The translations under genes were made by a program, and so were the position numbers. Shown piece after piece: positions 15,965 to 25,527 of a stretch of 64,000 nt of DNA. Under the pieces are notes generated by a model, which had not been told where the DNA came from, did not search any database, and worked only from the letters and a program-made list of their open reading frames with translations. This stretch comes from Mesorhizobium amorphae (lineage in GTDB: Bacteria; Pseudomonadota; Alphaproteobacteria; Rhizobiales; Rhizobiaceae): NCBI RefSeq assembly GCF_014843845.1, contig NZ_JHQS01000033.1, positions 1 through 64,000 of the forward strand, written 5' to 3'. The first letter of the stretch is position 1; the number at the start of each line of letters is the position of its first letter.

Positions 15965-17227
15965 ATGTCCCTTGATGCCGATCATCCCGCCGCGGCCAAG
16001 CCTGGCGACGAAAGCAGCATCGTCATCGTCGGTGCCGGACAGGCCGGCCTGTCCACGACCGAAAAGCTGCGGGTGAATGGCTTCGCGGGTTCGATCACCC
16101 TGATCGGGGAGGAACCGGATGCTCCCTACCAGCGTCCCCCGCTGTCGAAGGCCTATCTTCTGGGCGAACTTGAACGCGACCGCCTGAAGCTGAAAGCGGA
16201 GGACTGGTACGCAAAGAACCGCATCGCGTTGCGACTGGGAATGCGCGTTGCATCGATCGACCGTGCGCGGCGGCGCGTCTGTCTGGCCGATGGCGCCATG
16301 CTTGACTACGATCGTCTGGTGCTCGCAACCGGGGCGACCGCCCGAAAGTTGCCGCAGGCGATCTCGCGCGGCCTTGCGGGCATCTTCACCATCCGCACGC
16401 TCGCCGACATCGATGCGTTGCGGCCGGCGCTTGAAATGCACGGCAAGCTCCTCGTCATCGGCGGCGGATATATCGGGCTCGAGATTGCCGCCGTCGCACG
16501 CGGGCTCGGCATGACGGTGGATGTGGTGGAAGCCGCCGATCGCCCGCTCGCGCGGGTGGCCTCGGCGCAAACCGCCACGGCGGTCGAGGCGCTCCACCGC
16601 TCCAGGGGCGTGACGTTTCATCTCGGCAAGGCGGTGAGTGAGTTGCTAGGCGCGGACCGGGTTGCCGGTGCCAGGCTCAGCGACGGGACGATCGTCGCCG
16701 CCGACGTCGTCGTGGCAGGAATCGGCGGCATGCCGGAAACGTCGTTGGCGGCTGAGGCGGGTCTCGCCATCGACAACGGCATCACCGCCGACGCGTACGG
16801 GCGCACGGACGACCCGTTCATCTGGGCCGCTGGCGACTGCGCCAACTTCTCCTTGCCCGAAGGCGGGCTGCGGATGGAGAGCGTCGGCAACGCGATCGAC
16901 AGCGCCGACGTGGTCGCCCGCAACATCATGGGCGCGCGCCAGCCCTACAGACCGAAACCGTGGTTCTGGTCGGATCAGTTCGATCTCAAGCTGCAGATCG
17001 CCGGCCTGTCCCGACCGGACGATACGGTGGTTGTCAGGCAGGGCGCGGGACCGGGACGGTCGCACTGGTACTACCGCGAAGGGCAGCTCGTCGCGGTCGA
17101 TGGGCTGAATGCGCCGCGCGACTATCTGATCGGTAAGCGCCTCCTTGCCATGTCGGCCAGCCCCGATCCCGCTCAGGTCGCGGATCCGGTGCTGGCACTC
17201 GAGGTCTTGGCGAGTGCCGCGAAATGA
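15965..17227 (+). CDS. NAD(P)H ferredoxin reductase, FAD-dependent (putidaredoxin reductase type)
   Basis: A 420-aa pyridine nucleotide-disulfide-type reductase. The FAD motif GAGQAG is at residues 23-28, 'PYQRPPLSK' follows, the NAD motif is GGGYIGLE (~160-167), and the FAD-binding 'AAGDCANF' and a reductase_C domain close the protein. ATG 15965 is chosen (GAGG 6 bases upstream), 15 bases after the ferredoxin stop; the frame extends four codons further. It is the third part of the P450 electron-transfer chain. Confidence 0.92.
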   Translation: MSLDADHPAAAKPGDESSIVIVGAGQAGLSTTEKLRVNGFAGSITLIGEEPDAPYQRPPLSKAYLLGELERDRLKLKAEDWYAKNRIALRLGMRVASIDRARRRVCLADGAMLDYDRLVLATGATARKLPQAISRGLAGIFTIRTLADIDALRPALEMHGKLLVIGGGYIGLEIAAVARGLGMTVDVVEAADRPLARVASAQTATAVEALHRSRGVTFHLGKAVSELLGADRVAGARLSDGTIVAADVVVAGIGGMPETSLAAEAGLAIDNGITADAYGRTDDPFIWAAGDCANFSLPEGGLRMESVGNAIDSADVVARNIMGARQPYRPKPWFWSDQFDLKLQIAGLSRPDDTVVVRQGAGPGRSHWYYREGQLVAVDGLNAPRDYLIGKRLLAMSASPDPAQVADPVLALEVLASAAK

Positions 17228-17305
17228 GGCGGCGCCCGGGCGAGGCAAAGGCGTTCCGTGTCGCCTGCGGCGGACAAATGGGACGAGCCGGCAGACTTCT
17301 CGGCA

Positions 17306-17343
17306 TTGACATTCGTAGGCGTATCTGCATACTATAAAGTATC
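17306..17343 (+). promoter_or_regulatory. Predicted sigma-70 promoter overlapped by operator site D
   Basis: TTGACA (17306-17311) is followed after 18 bases by TACTAT (17330-17335). The operator core CATACT-ATAA-AGTATC (17328-17343) covers the -10, with an extra half-site giving GTAT-CTGC-ATAC (17321-17332). Repression by occluding RNA polymerase would follow. It lies about 250 bases upstream of the importer's binding-protein gene. Confidence 0.6.
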
Positions 17344-17452
17344 TTAAATGATGCAGTGCGGAACCGGTTTTCCGCAGTGCAACCAAATCAGCAACGATCG
17401 GGGCCAACGGCGGCACCACGGGGCGACAGGAAATATCGTCACTTGGAGAAAA

Positions 17453-17478
17453 TAACGAAAATATGTAAGTTTACGAAA
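17453..17478. promoter_or_regulatory. Paired WACGAAA boxes upstream of the importer operon
   Basis: TAACGAAA (17453-17460) and TTACGAAA (17471-17478) have CG steps 18 bases apart, resembling the 19-base pairs at 10428 and 11469. The importer promoter region therefore carries both window-specific motifs. Confidence 0.45.
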
Positions 17479-17590
17479 TTTGCTGGATCGTCGGAGGAAA
17501 ATGGCCTAAGCAATTTCGCTAGGGGATCGGTCGACCAACTCGCTGGGAGGCGAGGGGAGGCCAACACAACCAGAACTGGGAGGAATTTCG

Positions 17591-18799
17591 ATGTTGCGAC
17601 GCAGTTTCAACGTACTCATGCTTTCGGCGGCCCTGGCGGCCGGCACGTTCAGCGCGGCCTTTGCGCAGGATCCGGTCAGAATCGGCGTCAGCGCATCCAA
17701 GACCGGTCCGCTTGCGGGCGGCGCGTCAGGTGTGCTTTGGCCGAACATCAAGCTGTGGGCCGAGAAGGTGAACAAGGCCGGTGGCCTCAAGGTCGGCGAT
17801 CAGATGCGGCCGATCGAGATCGTCGAATATGACGACAAGTCGTCGCCGGAAGAGGCGGTCAAGAACATCCAGCGTCTCGCCACCCAGGACCAGGTCGACC
17901 TGATCATCCCGCCGTATTCGACAGGCCTCAATCTCGCGACCGCTCCGCTGATCGCGAAATATGGCTACCCGCAGATCGTCTCCACCGGCAATGCCAACGA
18001 TCTCGATCAATTCGTCAAGCGCTGGCCGAACACCTTCTGGCTGCTCGGCCCGGCGCAGGGCATCGCCGACGGCATCGTCGGCACGCTCAAGGATCTCCGC
18101 GACGCCGGCAAGATCGGCAACCGTGTCGCGGTGGTCAACGTTTCCGATGCCTTCGGCCTCGAGATGATCAAGACCGGCAAGCCCGCGCTCAAGGAGGCCG
18201 GCTTCGATATCGTCTACGAAACCTCCTATCCGCTCGGCAATCAGGATGTCGCTCCCGTAATCGCCAGCGCCAAGGCGGCCGACCCCGACGCCTTCATCGC
18301 CTATTCCTATCCGCCGGACAGCTTCGCTCTCACCGAGCAGGCGCAACTGCAGAAGTTCGACGTCAAAGCGTTCTTCGTCAGCGTCGGCGGCAATCTCGAC
18401 GGATACGGAAAGCGCTTTGGCGGCGCTGCCAACGGCATCCTGATCATGGGCGGCGTCAATGCGAGCGACCCCGTCTTCCAGGCCTATCGCAAGGAGCACC
18501 TCGCGGTGACCGGTCAGGAAGCCGACTGGTGGGCGAGCCCGGTGGCCTATGCCAGCCTGGAGATCCTGCAGCAGGCCGTCGAGCACGTCGGCAGCCTGGA
18601 CAAGCAGGCGCTCAACAAGGAAATCCAGTCAGGCACGTTCAAGACCGTCATCGGCGATGTCCACTTCGACAACAACATCAACAACAACAACTGGACGGTC
18701 GGCCAGTGGAGCGATGGCGTCGTGCAAGGCGTCAGGGCGACCGGCAACCTCCAGGGCGCACAGCCGCCGGTGCTCAAGCCCGCCTGGCGCAGCAACTGA
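17591..18799 (+). CDS. ABC importer periplasmic binding protein, Liv/aromatic-acid type
   Basis: A 402-aa type I periplasmic binding protein of the leucine-binding family. The signal peptide (M-L-R-R-S-F, hydrophobic core, cleavage after A-F-A near residue 25) is followed by 'PVRIGVSASKTGPLAGG', the usual entry to the fold. GGGAGGA is 7 bases before the ATG. In alphaproteobacteria this class often binds aromatic acids (p-coumarate, benzoate types) as well as branched-chain amino acids. The surrounding catabolic genes favour an aromatic substrate, by inference. It starts an operon with two permeases and two ATPases. Confidence 0.88.
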   Translation: MLRRSFNVLMLSAALAAGTFSAAFAQDPVRIGVSASKTGPLAGGASGVLWPNIKLWAEKVNKAGGLKVGDQMRPIEIVEYDDKSSPEEAVKNIQRLATQDQVDLIIPPYSTGLNLATAPLIAKYGYPQIVSTGNANDLDQFVKRWPNTFWLLGPAQGIADGIVGTLKDLRDAGKIGNRVAVVNVSDAFGLEMIKTGKPALKEAGFDIVYETSYPLGNQDVAPVIASAKAADPDAFIAYSYPPDSFALTEQAQLQKFDVKAFFVSVGGNLDGYGKRFGGAANGILIMGGVNASDPVFQAYRKEHLAVTGQEADWWASPVAYASLEILQQAVEHVGSLDKQALNKEIQSGTFKTVIGDVHFDNNINNNNWTVGQWSDGVVQGVRATGNLQGAQPPVLKPAWRSN

Positions 18800-18814
18800 T
18801 CCGATCCTCCCCAG

Positions 18815-18843
18815 GGGCCTGGCGTCCTCGTGACGCCGGGCCC
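18815..18843 (+). terminator. Intra-operon GC-rich hairpin after the binding-protein gene
   Basis: A 12-base stem (18815-18826 with 18832-18843, one G-U pair) with a CTCGT loop and no T-run. It sits 15 bases after the binding-protein stop. It is more likely an mRNA-stabilising or attenuating hairpin, giving excess binding protein, than a full terminator. Confidence 0.55.
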
Positions 18844-18860
18844 GTGACTGCGAGAGTACA

Positions 18861-19727
18861 ATGCTCATCCTGCTGACAGGCCTACTCCTTGGGGGCACCT
18901 ATACGCTCATCGCGCTCGGGCTCACGCTCCAGTACGGCGTGGCGCGGATCATGAACCTCGCCAATGGCGAGACGCTCGTTGCCGCGTGCTTCGTCACCTT
19001 CTGGCTGTATACAGGCTTCGGGATCAATCCGCTGCTGGGCCTGCTGGTGATCGGCCCCGTCGCCTTCGTCGTCAACTGGCTGATCTACACCTGGCTGATG
19101 CAGCCACTGGTGAAGCGGGCCAGGAATCGCGGCATGCTCGAGGTCGATTCCATCCTGGCGACCTTCGGACTGCTGTTCCTGTTCCAGGGGCTGATGCTGC
19201 AGGCATTCGGCGGGTCCTACTTCAACTACGAGTTCCTCGCCCGGCCATTCTCGATCATGGGCAACTCGTTCGGCCTGAACCGCGTCGTGGCCTTTGTCGC
19301 CGCCGCCGTGATCGCAGTGGCTCTCTACCTCTTCCTCTACCATACCGACCGTGGCACGGCGGTTCGCGCCGTCGCCGTCGATCCGCGCGCGGCAAGGCTC
19401 GTGGCGATCGACGTGCGCAAGACCGCGGCCTTCGCCTTTGCGCTCGGAGGAGCGATCACGGCCTGCGCCGGCACGCTGCTGTCGACCTTCTACACGTTCA
19501 ACACGTCGATGGGCGTGATCTTCACCATGAAGGCGCTGATCATCGTGATCATGGGCGGCGTCGGCGACGTGCGCGGCGCTGTTCTTGCGGCCCTCGTCCT
19601 CGGCGTGACCGAGACGCTCGTCGCCAGCCTGCTGGATCCCGGACTGACGCTGGCGGCCAACTACACCCTCTTCATCGTCGTTCTGCTGTTCCGGCCGCAG
19701 GGCATCTTCGGAAAGCGGCCGGCATGA
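18861..19727 (+). CDS. livH: ABC importer inner-membrane permease, LivH type
   Basis: A 288-aa hydrophobic permease with about eight membrane segments, starting LLTGLLLGGTYTLIALGLTL as in LivH. The conserved 'MNLANGE' and the EAA-like loop (R-A-V-A-V-D-P-R-A-A-R-L-V-A-I) are visible. Its stop overlaps the next permease start (ATGA). It forms half of the membrane channel for the importer whose binding protein lies directly upstream. The gene symbol follows the family; the substrate need not be leucine. Confidence 0.88.
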   Translation: MLILLTGLLLGGTYTLIALGLTLQYGVARIMNLANGETLVAACFVTFWLYTGFGINPLLGLLVIGPVAFVVNWLIYTWLMQPLVKRARNRGMLEVDSILATFGLLFLFQGLMLQAFGGSYFNYEFLARPFSIMGNSFGLNRVVAFVAAAVIAVALYLFLYHTDRGTAVRAVAVDPRAARLVAIDVRKTAAFAFALGGAITACAGTLLSTFYTFNTSMGVIFTMKALIIVIMGGVGDVRGAVLAALVLGVTETLVASLLDPGLTLAANYTLFIVVLLFRPQGIFGKRPA

Positions 19728-20692
19728 TGAACATCCCGCGCAACGAACTCCTGGCTCTTGGCGCCGGCCTTGCGGGCGCGGCCGTGCTGGCCTTCCTCCC
19801 CCTGGTGACCGAGGGGTTCTGGCTGTCGCTCAGCGTCAACATCATGCTCTATGCCGCCATATGCACGGCCTGGGCGCTCTTTTCCGGGCCAACGCACCTT
19901 GTCTCGCTGGCGAGCGCCGCCTTCTTCGGGGTCGGAACCTATTCGGTCGCGATCTTTATCGACGTCCTGCCTTTCCCTGCTCTTATCCTCATCGCGGTCG
20001 TCGCCGGCGCCTTGCTGGCCACACTGGTCGGATTGGCGACCCTCAGGCTCTCAGGGGTCTATTTCGTGATCTTCACCCTCGGCCTTGCCGAACTCCTCGG
20101 CCAGATCGTGACCTGGGTGCAGACCAATTTCGGCGGCGCGATCGGACTCTACGTCTTTACCGATTTCACCGAGACGCATCTCTACTGGATGCTGCTTGCG
20201 CTGACGGTAGTCGTCTTTCTGACCGGGTGGCTCATTAACAGATCCAGGCTCGGCTTGGCCTTGCGCATCATCGGCAATGACGAAGCCGTGGCGCGCCATG
20301 TCGGCGTCGATACCGCTCGCGCAAGGATCATCCTCTTCGCCGTTTCAGGGGCCTTCATTGCCGTGGCCGGCGCGATCATGGCGCCCCGCTACAGCTACAT
20401 CACACCAGATGCGGCGTTCAACCCGATGACGTCGTTCCTCGTGGTCATCATGGCACTGCTCGGCGGCACACGCCGGCTTTGGGGACCCCTGGTCGGCGTT
20501 GTTCCTTTCACCGTGGTGATGGACTTCATCTCGGGCCACTTCCCGAACCAGACGGCGGTGATCATGGGACTCGCATTTCTGGCGATCGTCTATGTGCTTC
20601 CCGACGGCGTCACGGGACAGCTGGAAAGCCTGTTCCGCCGTCGCCCAACCGACAAAAGCTTGCTGACGACAACTGTCGAGGAGGGCAGATGA
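19724..20692 (+). CDS. livM: ABC importer inner-membrane permease, LivM type
   Basis: A 322-aa permease of the LivM family. It has the characteristic 'SLASAAFFGVGTYSVAI' segment, the loop 'LRIIGNDEAVARHVGVDTARARIILFAVSGAF' spread over residues ~180-215, and 'GGTRRLWGPLVG' near the C-terminus. It starts at ATG 19724, overlapping the LivH stop by four bases, and ends overlapping the next ATPase start in the same way. This indicates translational coupling. Confidence 0.88.
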   Translation: MMNIPRNELLALGAGLAGAAVLAFLPLVTEGFWLSLSVNIMLYAAICTAWALFSGPTHLVSLASAAFFGVGTYSVAIFIDVLPFPALILIAVVAGALLATLVGLATLRLSGVYFVIFTLGLAELLGQIVTWVQTNFGGAIGLYVFTDFTETHLYWMLLALTVVVFLTGWLINRSRLGLALRIIGNDEAVARHVGVDTARARIILFAVSGAFIAVAGAIMAPRYSYITPDAAFNPMTSFLVVIMALLGGTRRLWGPLVGVVPFTVVMDFISGHFPNQTAVIMGLAFLAIVYVLPDGVTGQLESLFRRRPTDKSLLTTTVEEGR

Positions 20693-21420
20693 GCGTTCCT
20701 CTACTGACCATCAATCGGGTACGCAAAGCCTTCGGCGGTCTTGTCGCCGTCAACGATGTGAGTTTCGCAGTCGCCAAGGGCGAACTGTTGGGACTGATCG
20801 GCCCGAACGGCTCGGGCAAGACCACGATGCTCAACCTTATATCGGGAGCGCTATCGCCGACGTCGGGCAATATCTTGCTGTCCGGTCAACCCATCGCCGG
20901 ACGTCCGGCCCACAAGATCGCCCGCATTGGGGTCGCCCGAACCTTCCAGCTGGTGCGCGTCCTGCCGTCGATGAGCGCGCTGGAGAACGTCGTCGCCGGC
21001 GCTGTCTTCGGGCACAACAGGCTCTGGGGCGCCGAGGCGCTTGCGCTCGCCCGCGATCTGCTGGAGCGGGTCGGGTTGAAAGGCCGCGAGGAGGTTCCCG
21101 TCGCGGCGATGACCTACATCGACCAGAAGAGGATCGAGCTCGCCCGTGCGCTTGCGGGAAACCCTCATGTCCTGCTGCTCGACGAATGGCTCGCCGGCCT
21201 CAACCCGAGCGAGTTGAGGGTCGGCATAGAACTCATCCGCGAGATCAGCGCGCAGGGTCGGACGATCATCATGGTCGAGCACGTGATGGATGCCATCCGT
21301 TCGCTTTGTTCACGCTGCGTGGTCATGAATTCCGGCACGAAGATCGCCGATGGCAGGTCGGCCGATGTCCTGGCCGACCCGGAGGTCGTCCGTGCCTATC
21401 TGGGAGACGACGATGCTTGA
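20689..21420 (+). CDS. livG: ABC importer ATPase, LivG type
   Basis: A 243-aa nucleotide-binding subunit. Walker A GPNGSGKTT is near residue 40, and the Walker B region is HVLLLDEW, with W in place of the common P/A after DE. The signature region is degenerate (AAMTYIDQKRIELARAL instead of LSGGQ-type), so this subunit may hydrolyse ATP poorly. The usual LivG C-terminal 'GTKIADG-adv--dpeV-raYLG' end is present. ATG 20689 overlaps the LivM stop. Confidence 0.87.
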   Translation: MSVPLLTINRVRKAFGGLVAVNDVSFAVAKGELLGLIGPNGSGKTTMLNLISGALSPTSGNILLSGQPIAGRPAHKIARIGVARTFQLVRVLPSMSALENVVAGAVFGHNRLWGAEALALARDLLERVGLKGREEVPVAAMTYIDQKRIELARALAGNPHVLLLDEWLAGLNPSELRVGIELIREISAQGRTIIMVEHVMDAIRSLCSRCVVMNSGTKIADGRSADVLADPEVVRAYLGDDDA

Positions 21421-22129
21421 GGTCTCCAATCTCGGTGTCCGCTACGGACGGCACGTCGCGCTCGAAGGTGTTTCCGCGTGCGTTTCCAAGGGCGAGATCT
21501 GCGTTGTCCTGGGCGCCAATGGCGCTGGAAAGTCCAGCTTCCTCGGCGCGGTTGCAGGGCTTGTCGGGACGGAGCCCGGCACCAGCATCGTCATGAACGG
21601 CAAGGATGTCACGAAACTCGACGCCCATCTGATGGTGGAGGAGGGGATCGCGCTCGTTCCGGAAGGCCGCGGCATCTTTGGCGAACTCACTGTGGCGGAG
21701 AACCTGTGGCTTGGAAGCCATGCCAGGCGCGCGAAAGCCGATGCGGGCAAGATGCTTGATTTCGTCTACGGCCTGTTCCCCCGGCTTGCCGAACGCCCTC
21801 GCCAACTGGCGCAGACCATGTCCGGCGGCGAACAGCAGATGGTCGCGATCGGCAGGGCGCTGATGTCGAAGCCGGACATCCTGATGCTGGACGAGCCCTC
21901 GCTCGGACTGTCGCCGCTACTTTCCAAAGAGCTGTTCAAATCACTGGCCACCATCGCCGGCGAAGGCTTCGGCATCCTGCTTGTCGAGCAGAACGCGCGG
22001 CTGAGCCTGAAGACCGCCGATCGCGGTTACCTGATCGAGACCGGAAGGATCGTCGGCGAGGACACGGCGCCGAATTTGCTCAACGACCCAAAGGTCATGA
22101 GCGCCTATCTCGGCGCCGTCGCGCATTAG
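21413..22129 (+). CDS. livF: ABC importer ATPase, LivF type
   Basis: A 238-aa ATPase. Walker A is GANGAGKSS, the signature is TMSGGEQQMVAIGRAL, Walker B is ILMLDEPSLGLSP, and the switch-His region is replaced by 'LLVEQNARLSL' as is normal for LivF. Unlike its partner LivG it has a canonical signature. The start ATG 21413 overlaps the livG end. It is the last gene of the five-gene importer; the SRPBCC-Gfa gene starts 50 bases later on the same strand and may be co-transcribed. Confidence 0.9.
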   Translation: MLEVSNLGVRYGRHVALEGVSACVSKGEICVVLGANGAGKSSFLGAVAGLVGTEPGTSIVMNGKDVTKLDAHLMVEEGIALVPEGRGIFGELTVAENLWLGSHARRAKADAGKMLDFVYGLFPRLAERPRQLAQTMSGGEQQMVAIGRALMSKPDILMLDEPSLGLSPLLSKELFKSLATIAGEGFGILLVEQNARLSLKTADRGYLIETGRIVGEDTAPNLLNDPKVMSAYLGAVAH

Positions 22130-22179
22130 CGCGCTGCCGCACCCCAAACACAAATCTAGTCCACGAATGAGGATGCTCC

Positions 22180-23178
22180 ATGCGCTTGCTTGAAACCGAG
22201 ATCGTCATCGACGCGTCGCCACAGACTGTGTGGGCCGTGCTGGACGACATCGGGCGTTACCCCGAATGGAATCCAGCCTTGCCGGCGCTGCGCGGACGCA
22301 CGACGGTTGGACAGCGCGTCGTCGGAACGCTGCGCCAGCCCAATGTCCCCGAGCGCGAGGTCACGCCGACCATCACCCGCATCGTGGGGGCGCGGGAACT
22401 TCGCTGGCTGAGCCAGGCGCCCGGCGGCGTGTTCAGCGCGGAACACATTTTCATCCTGGAGCCGACTGAGAATGGCGGCACGCGGGTGCGCCACAACGAG
22501 ATCTTCGAGGGTCCGATGGCTGACGAGCGCTGGCCCAGCATCGATACCAACCTGCGAACGGCCTATCACGACTTGAACCGCGCGCTGAAGGCACGCGCGG
22601 AAGCTTTGCGTGGCGAGACCGTCGAGCTGCACCCGGCCGTCGAGCGGGATATATCGGCTTCGCTGGTCGGCGCGTTCACCGCGCGCTGCAAATGTGCCAG
22701 CGAGCCGGTGGAGATCGCGGTGGATCAGGCCGTGACGCACAATCATCTGTGCGGCTGTTCGAAATGCTGGAAGCCTGCCGGTGCCGCCTTCGCGCAGATC
22801 GCGGTCGTGCCGGCGGGCTGCGTCGAGGTGAAGGCGCATGGCGACAAGCTCGAGGCCGTGGACGCCACGCAGAAAATCGAACGCCACCGCTGCAGGTCCT
22901 GCGGGACGCATATGGTCGGCAAGGTGTCCGATCCGGATCACCATTTCTACGGCCTCGAATTCGTGCATCCCGAACTGGCGACGGATGAGCGCCAGCCGAA
23001 GATCGAGTTCGCGGCCTTTGTGTCTTCGCTCGTCGAGACCGGGATGCCGGCGACCAGCATGGCTAGCGTGCGCGGCGCGCTGGCCCAGGCGGAGATTCCC
23101 GCCTATGACGCGTTCTCGCCGGAACTGATGGACATCATCGCCTGGCACAAGGTGAAGCTCGCGCAGGCGGCAGGCTAA
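22180..23178 (+). CDS. Fusion of an SRPBCC (START-like) domain and a glutathione-dependent formaldehyde-activating (Gfa) domain
   Basis: A 332-aa two-domain protein. Residues 1-~145 are an SRPBCC fold: [25 protein letters not shown] and the '[12 protein letters not shown]' strand. Residues ~150-332 are a complete Gfa: [24 protein letters not shown] with its zinc cysteines, [19 protein letters not shown] and the C-terminal '[12 protein letters not shown]'. Gfa (S-(hydroxymethyl)glutathione synthase) promotes joining of formaldehyde to glutathione. The next gene oxidises exactly that adduct. Gfa is normally about 190 aa and free-standing, so the fusion is unusual. The single frame shows no frameshift at the junction. 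Confidence 0.85.
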   Translation: MRLLETEIVIDASPQTVWAVLDDIGRYPEWNPALPALRGRTTVGQRVVGTLRQPNVPEREVTPTITRIVGARELRWLSQAPGGVFSAEHIFILEPTENGGTRVRHNEIFEGPMADERWPSIDTNLRTAYHDLNRALKARAEALRGETVELHPAVERDISASLVGAFTARCKCASEPVEIAVDQAVTHNHLCGCSKCWKPAGAAFAQIAVVPAGCVEVKAHGDKLEAVDATQKIERHRCRSCGTHMVGKVSDPDHHFYGLEFVHPELATDERQPKIEFAAFVSSLVETGMPATSMASVRGALAQAEIPAYDAFSPELMDIIAWHKVKLAQAAG

Positions 23179-23242
23179 CGGCCACCGTGCCGCATTGGCC
23201 TGTCGTCGGCAGGCCGGAATCGATCGAAATTGGAGAATGCAC

Positions 23243-24370
<1,128 letters not shown>

Positions 24371-24552
24371 TCGGTATGAGCCACACGCCGCGCTGAAAGC
24401 TCTATGTTGCAAAATACGGTGCTTCTCCAGGACTGGCGGAAGCCGCACGGCCATTCCGGACGATCCGTTGGTCGATCCACCAAGCTTGCTGCAATCACGA
24501 ACGCTGCGGTAGATACCCCGGCCAGGGTTGGCGTTTGGCGGAGAAGGAACAC

Positions 24553-25407
24553 ATGCCACAACAGATGAAGCTGATTTCCGCCGCCAAATCACATGGCGGT
24601 ATCCAGGGGGTCTATTCCCACGCTTCGGATGCCTGCGCCTGCGAAATGACGTTTGCCGTTTTCGTGCCCCCTCAGGCAGCGCAAGGTCCGCTGCCGGTCG
24701 TCTGGTACCTGTCAGGCTTGACCTGCACCCATGCCAACGTAATGGACAAGGGCGAGTACAGGCGCATGGCCGCCGAACTCGGCCTGATCGTCGTTTGCCC
24801 TGATACCAGTCCGCGCGGGGCCGATGTTCCGGATGAAAAAGACAACTGGCAGTTCGGCTGCGGCGCAGGCTTCTATCTCGATGCGACGCAAGAACCCTAC
24901 GCCGGGAACTATCGCATGTATTCCTATGTCACCGAGGAATTGCCGGCGTTGATCGCATGGGAATTTCCCGCCGACATGACGCGCCAGGCGATCTTCGGCC
25001 ATTCGATGGGCGGGCATGGCGCGCTGACGATTGCGTTGAAGAATCCCCAGCGCTTCAAGAGCTGCTCGGCGTTTGCGCCGATCGTGCAGCCAACCACCGC
25101 CGGCTGGTCGCGGCCAGCATTCGAAAAATATCTCGGCGGCGACGAGGCGGCATGGCGCGGGCACGACGCCTGCGCGCTTGTCGAGGACGGCGCGCGCTTC
25201 CCGGAATTCCTGGTCGACCAAGGTACGGCCGATGGGTTTCTCCAGGACGGTCTGCGGCCGTGGCTGTTCCAGGAGGCGTGCGACCGGGCGGGCATCAGGC
25301 TCGTCCTGCGCATGCAGGAGGGCTACGATCACTCCTACTTCTTCATTTCGACCTTCATGGACGATCATCTGCGCTGGCATGCCGAGAGGCTGTTGTCCGA
25401 CCGCTAA
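24553..25407 (+). CDS. fghA: S-formylglutathione hydrolase
   Basis: A 284-aa esterase-D-family hydrolase that converts S-formylglutathione to formate and glutathione. The nucleophile elbow is GHSMGGHG, the acid lies in DQGTADGFL and the base in GYDHSYFF. The typical 'LSGLTCTHANVMDKGEYRR' start region and 'TSPRGADVPDEKD' are present. ATG 24553 follows AAGGAA. It lies 182 bases after the dehydrogenase gene with no obvious terminator between, and is the last gene of the formaldehyde block. Confidence 0.93.
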   Translation: MPQQMKLISAAKSHGGIQGVYSHASDACACEMTFAVFVPPQAAQGPLPVVWYLSGLTCTHANVMDKGEYRRMAAELGLIVVCPDTSPRGADVPDEKDNWQFGCGAGFYLDATQEPYAGNYRMYSYVTEELPALIAWEFPADMTRQAIFGHSMGGHGALTIALKNPQRFKSCSAFAPIVQPTTAGWSRPAFEKYLGGDEAAWRGHDACALVEDGARFPEFLVDQGTADGFLQDGLRPWLFQEACDRAGIRLVLRMQEGYDHSYFFISTFMDDHLRWHAERLLSDR

Positions 25408-25475
25408 GTTCAATACGCCCTGTTCTTCCCCGTCGGCCGGCGGGTACCCGCGCGCAAAGGGCGACAGGTTTGATT

Positions 25476-25486
25476 ATTTCGAAAAT
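25476..25486. promoter_or_regulatory. ATTTCGAAAAT box upstream of the GntR gene
   Basis: A single near-palindromic TTTCGAAA box, the same core as at 10428, 11357 and 11469. It is 42 bases upstream of the GntR start codon. No second box is present at 19 bases. Confidence 0.35.
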
Positions 25487-25496
25487 CCGCAGTAAT

Positions 25497-25519
25497 CTCC
25501 GCGCTAATTCAACGCGGAG
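25497..25519 (+). promoter_or_regulatory. Inverted repeat whose right arm contains the GntR Shine-Dalgarno
   Basis: CTCCGCG (25497-25503) and CGCGGAG (25513-25519) are perfect 7-base arms with a 9-base centre. The right arm includes GGAG, 8 bases before the ATG at 25528. In RNA the hairpin would hide the ribosome site; in DNA it could be a GntR operator. The two uses cannot be separated here. Confidence 0.5.
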
Positions 25520-25527
25520 TCGTATGC

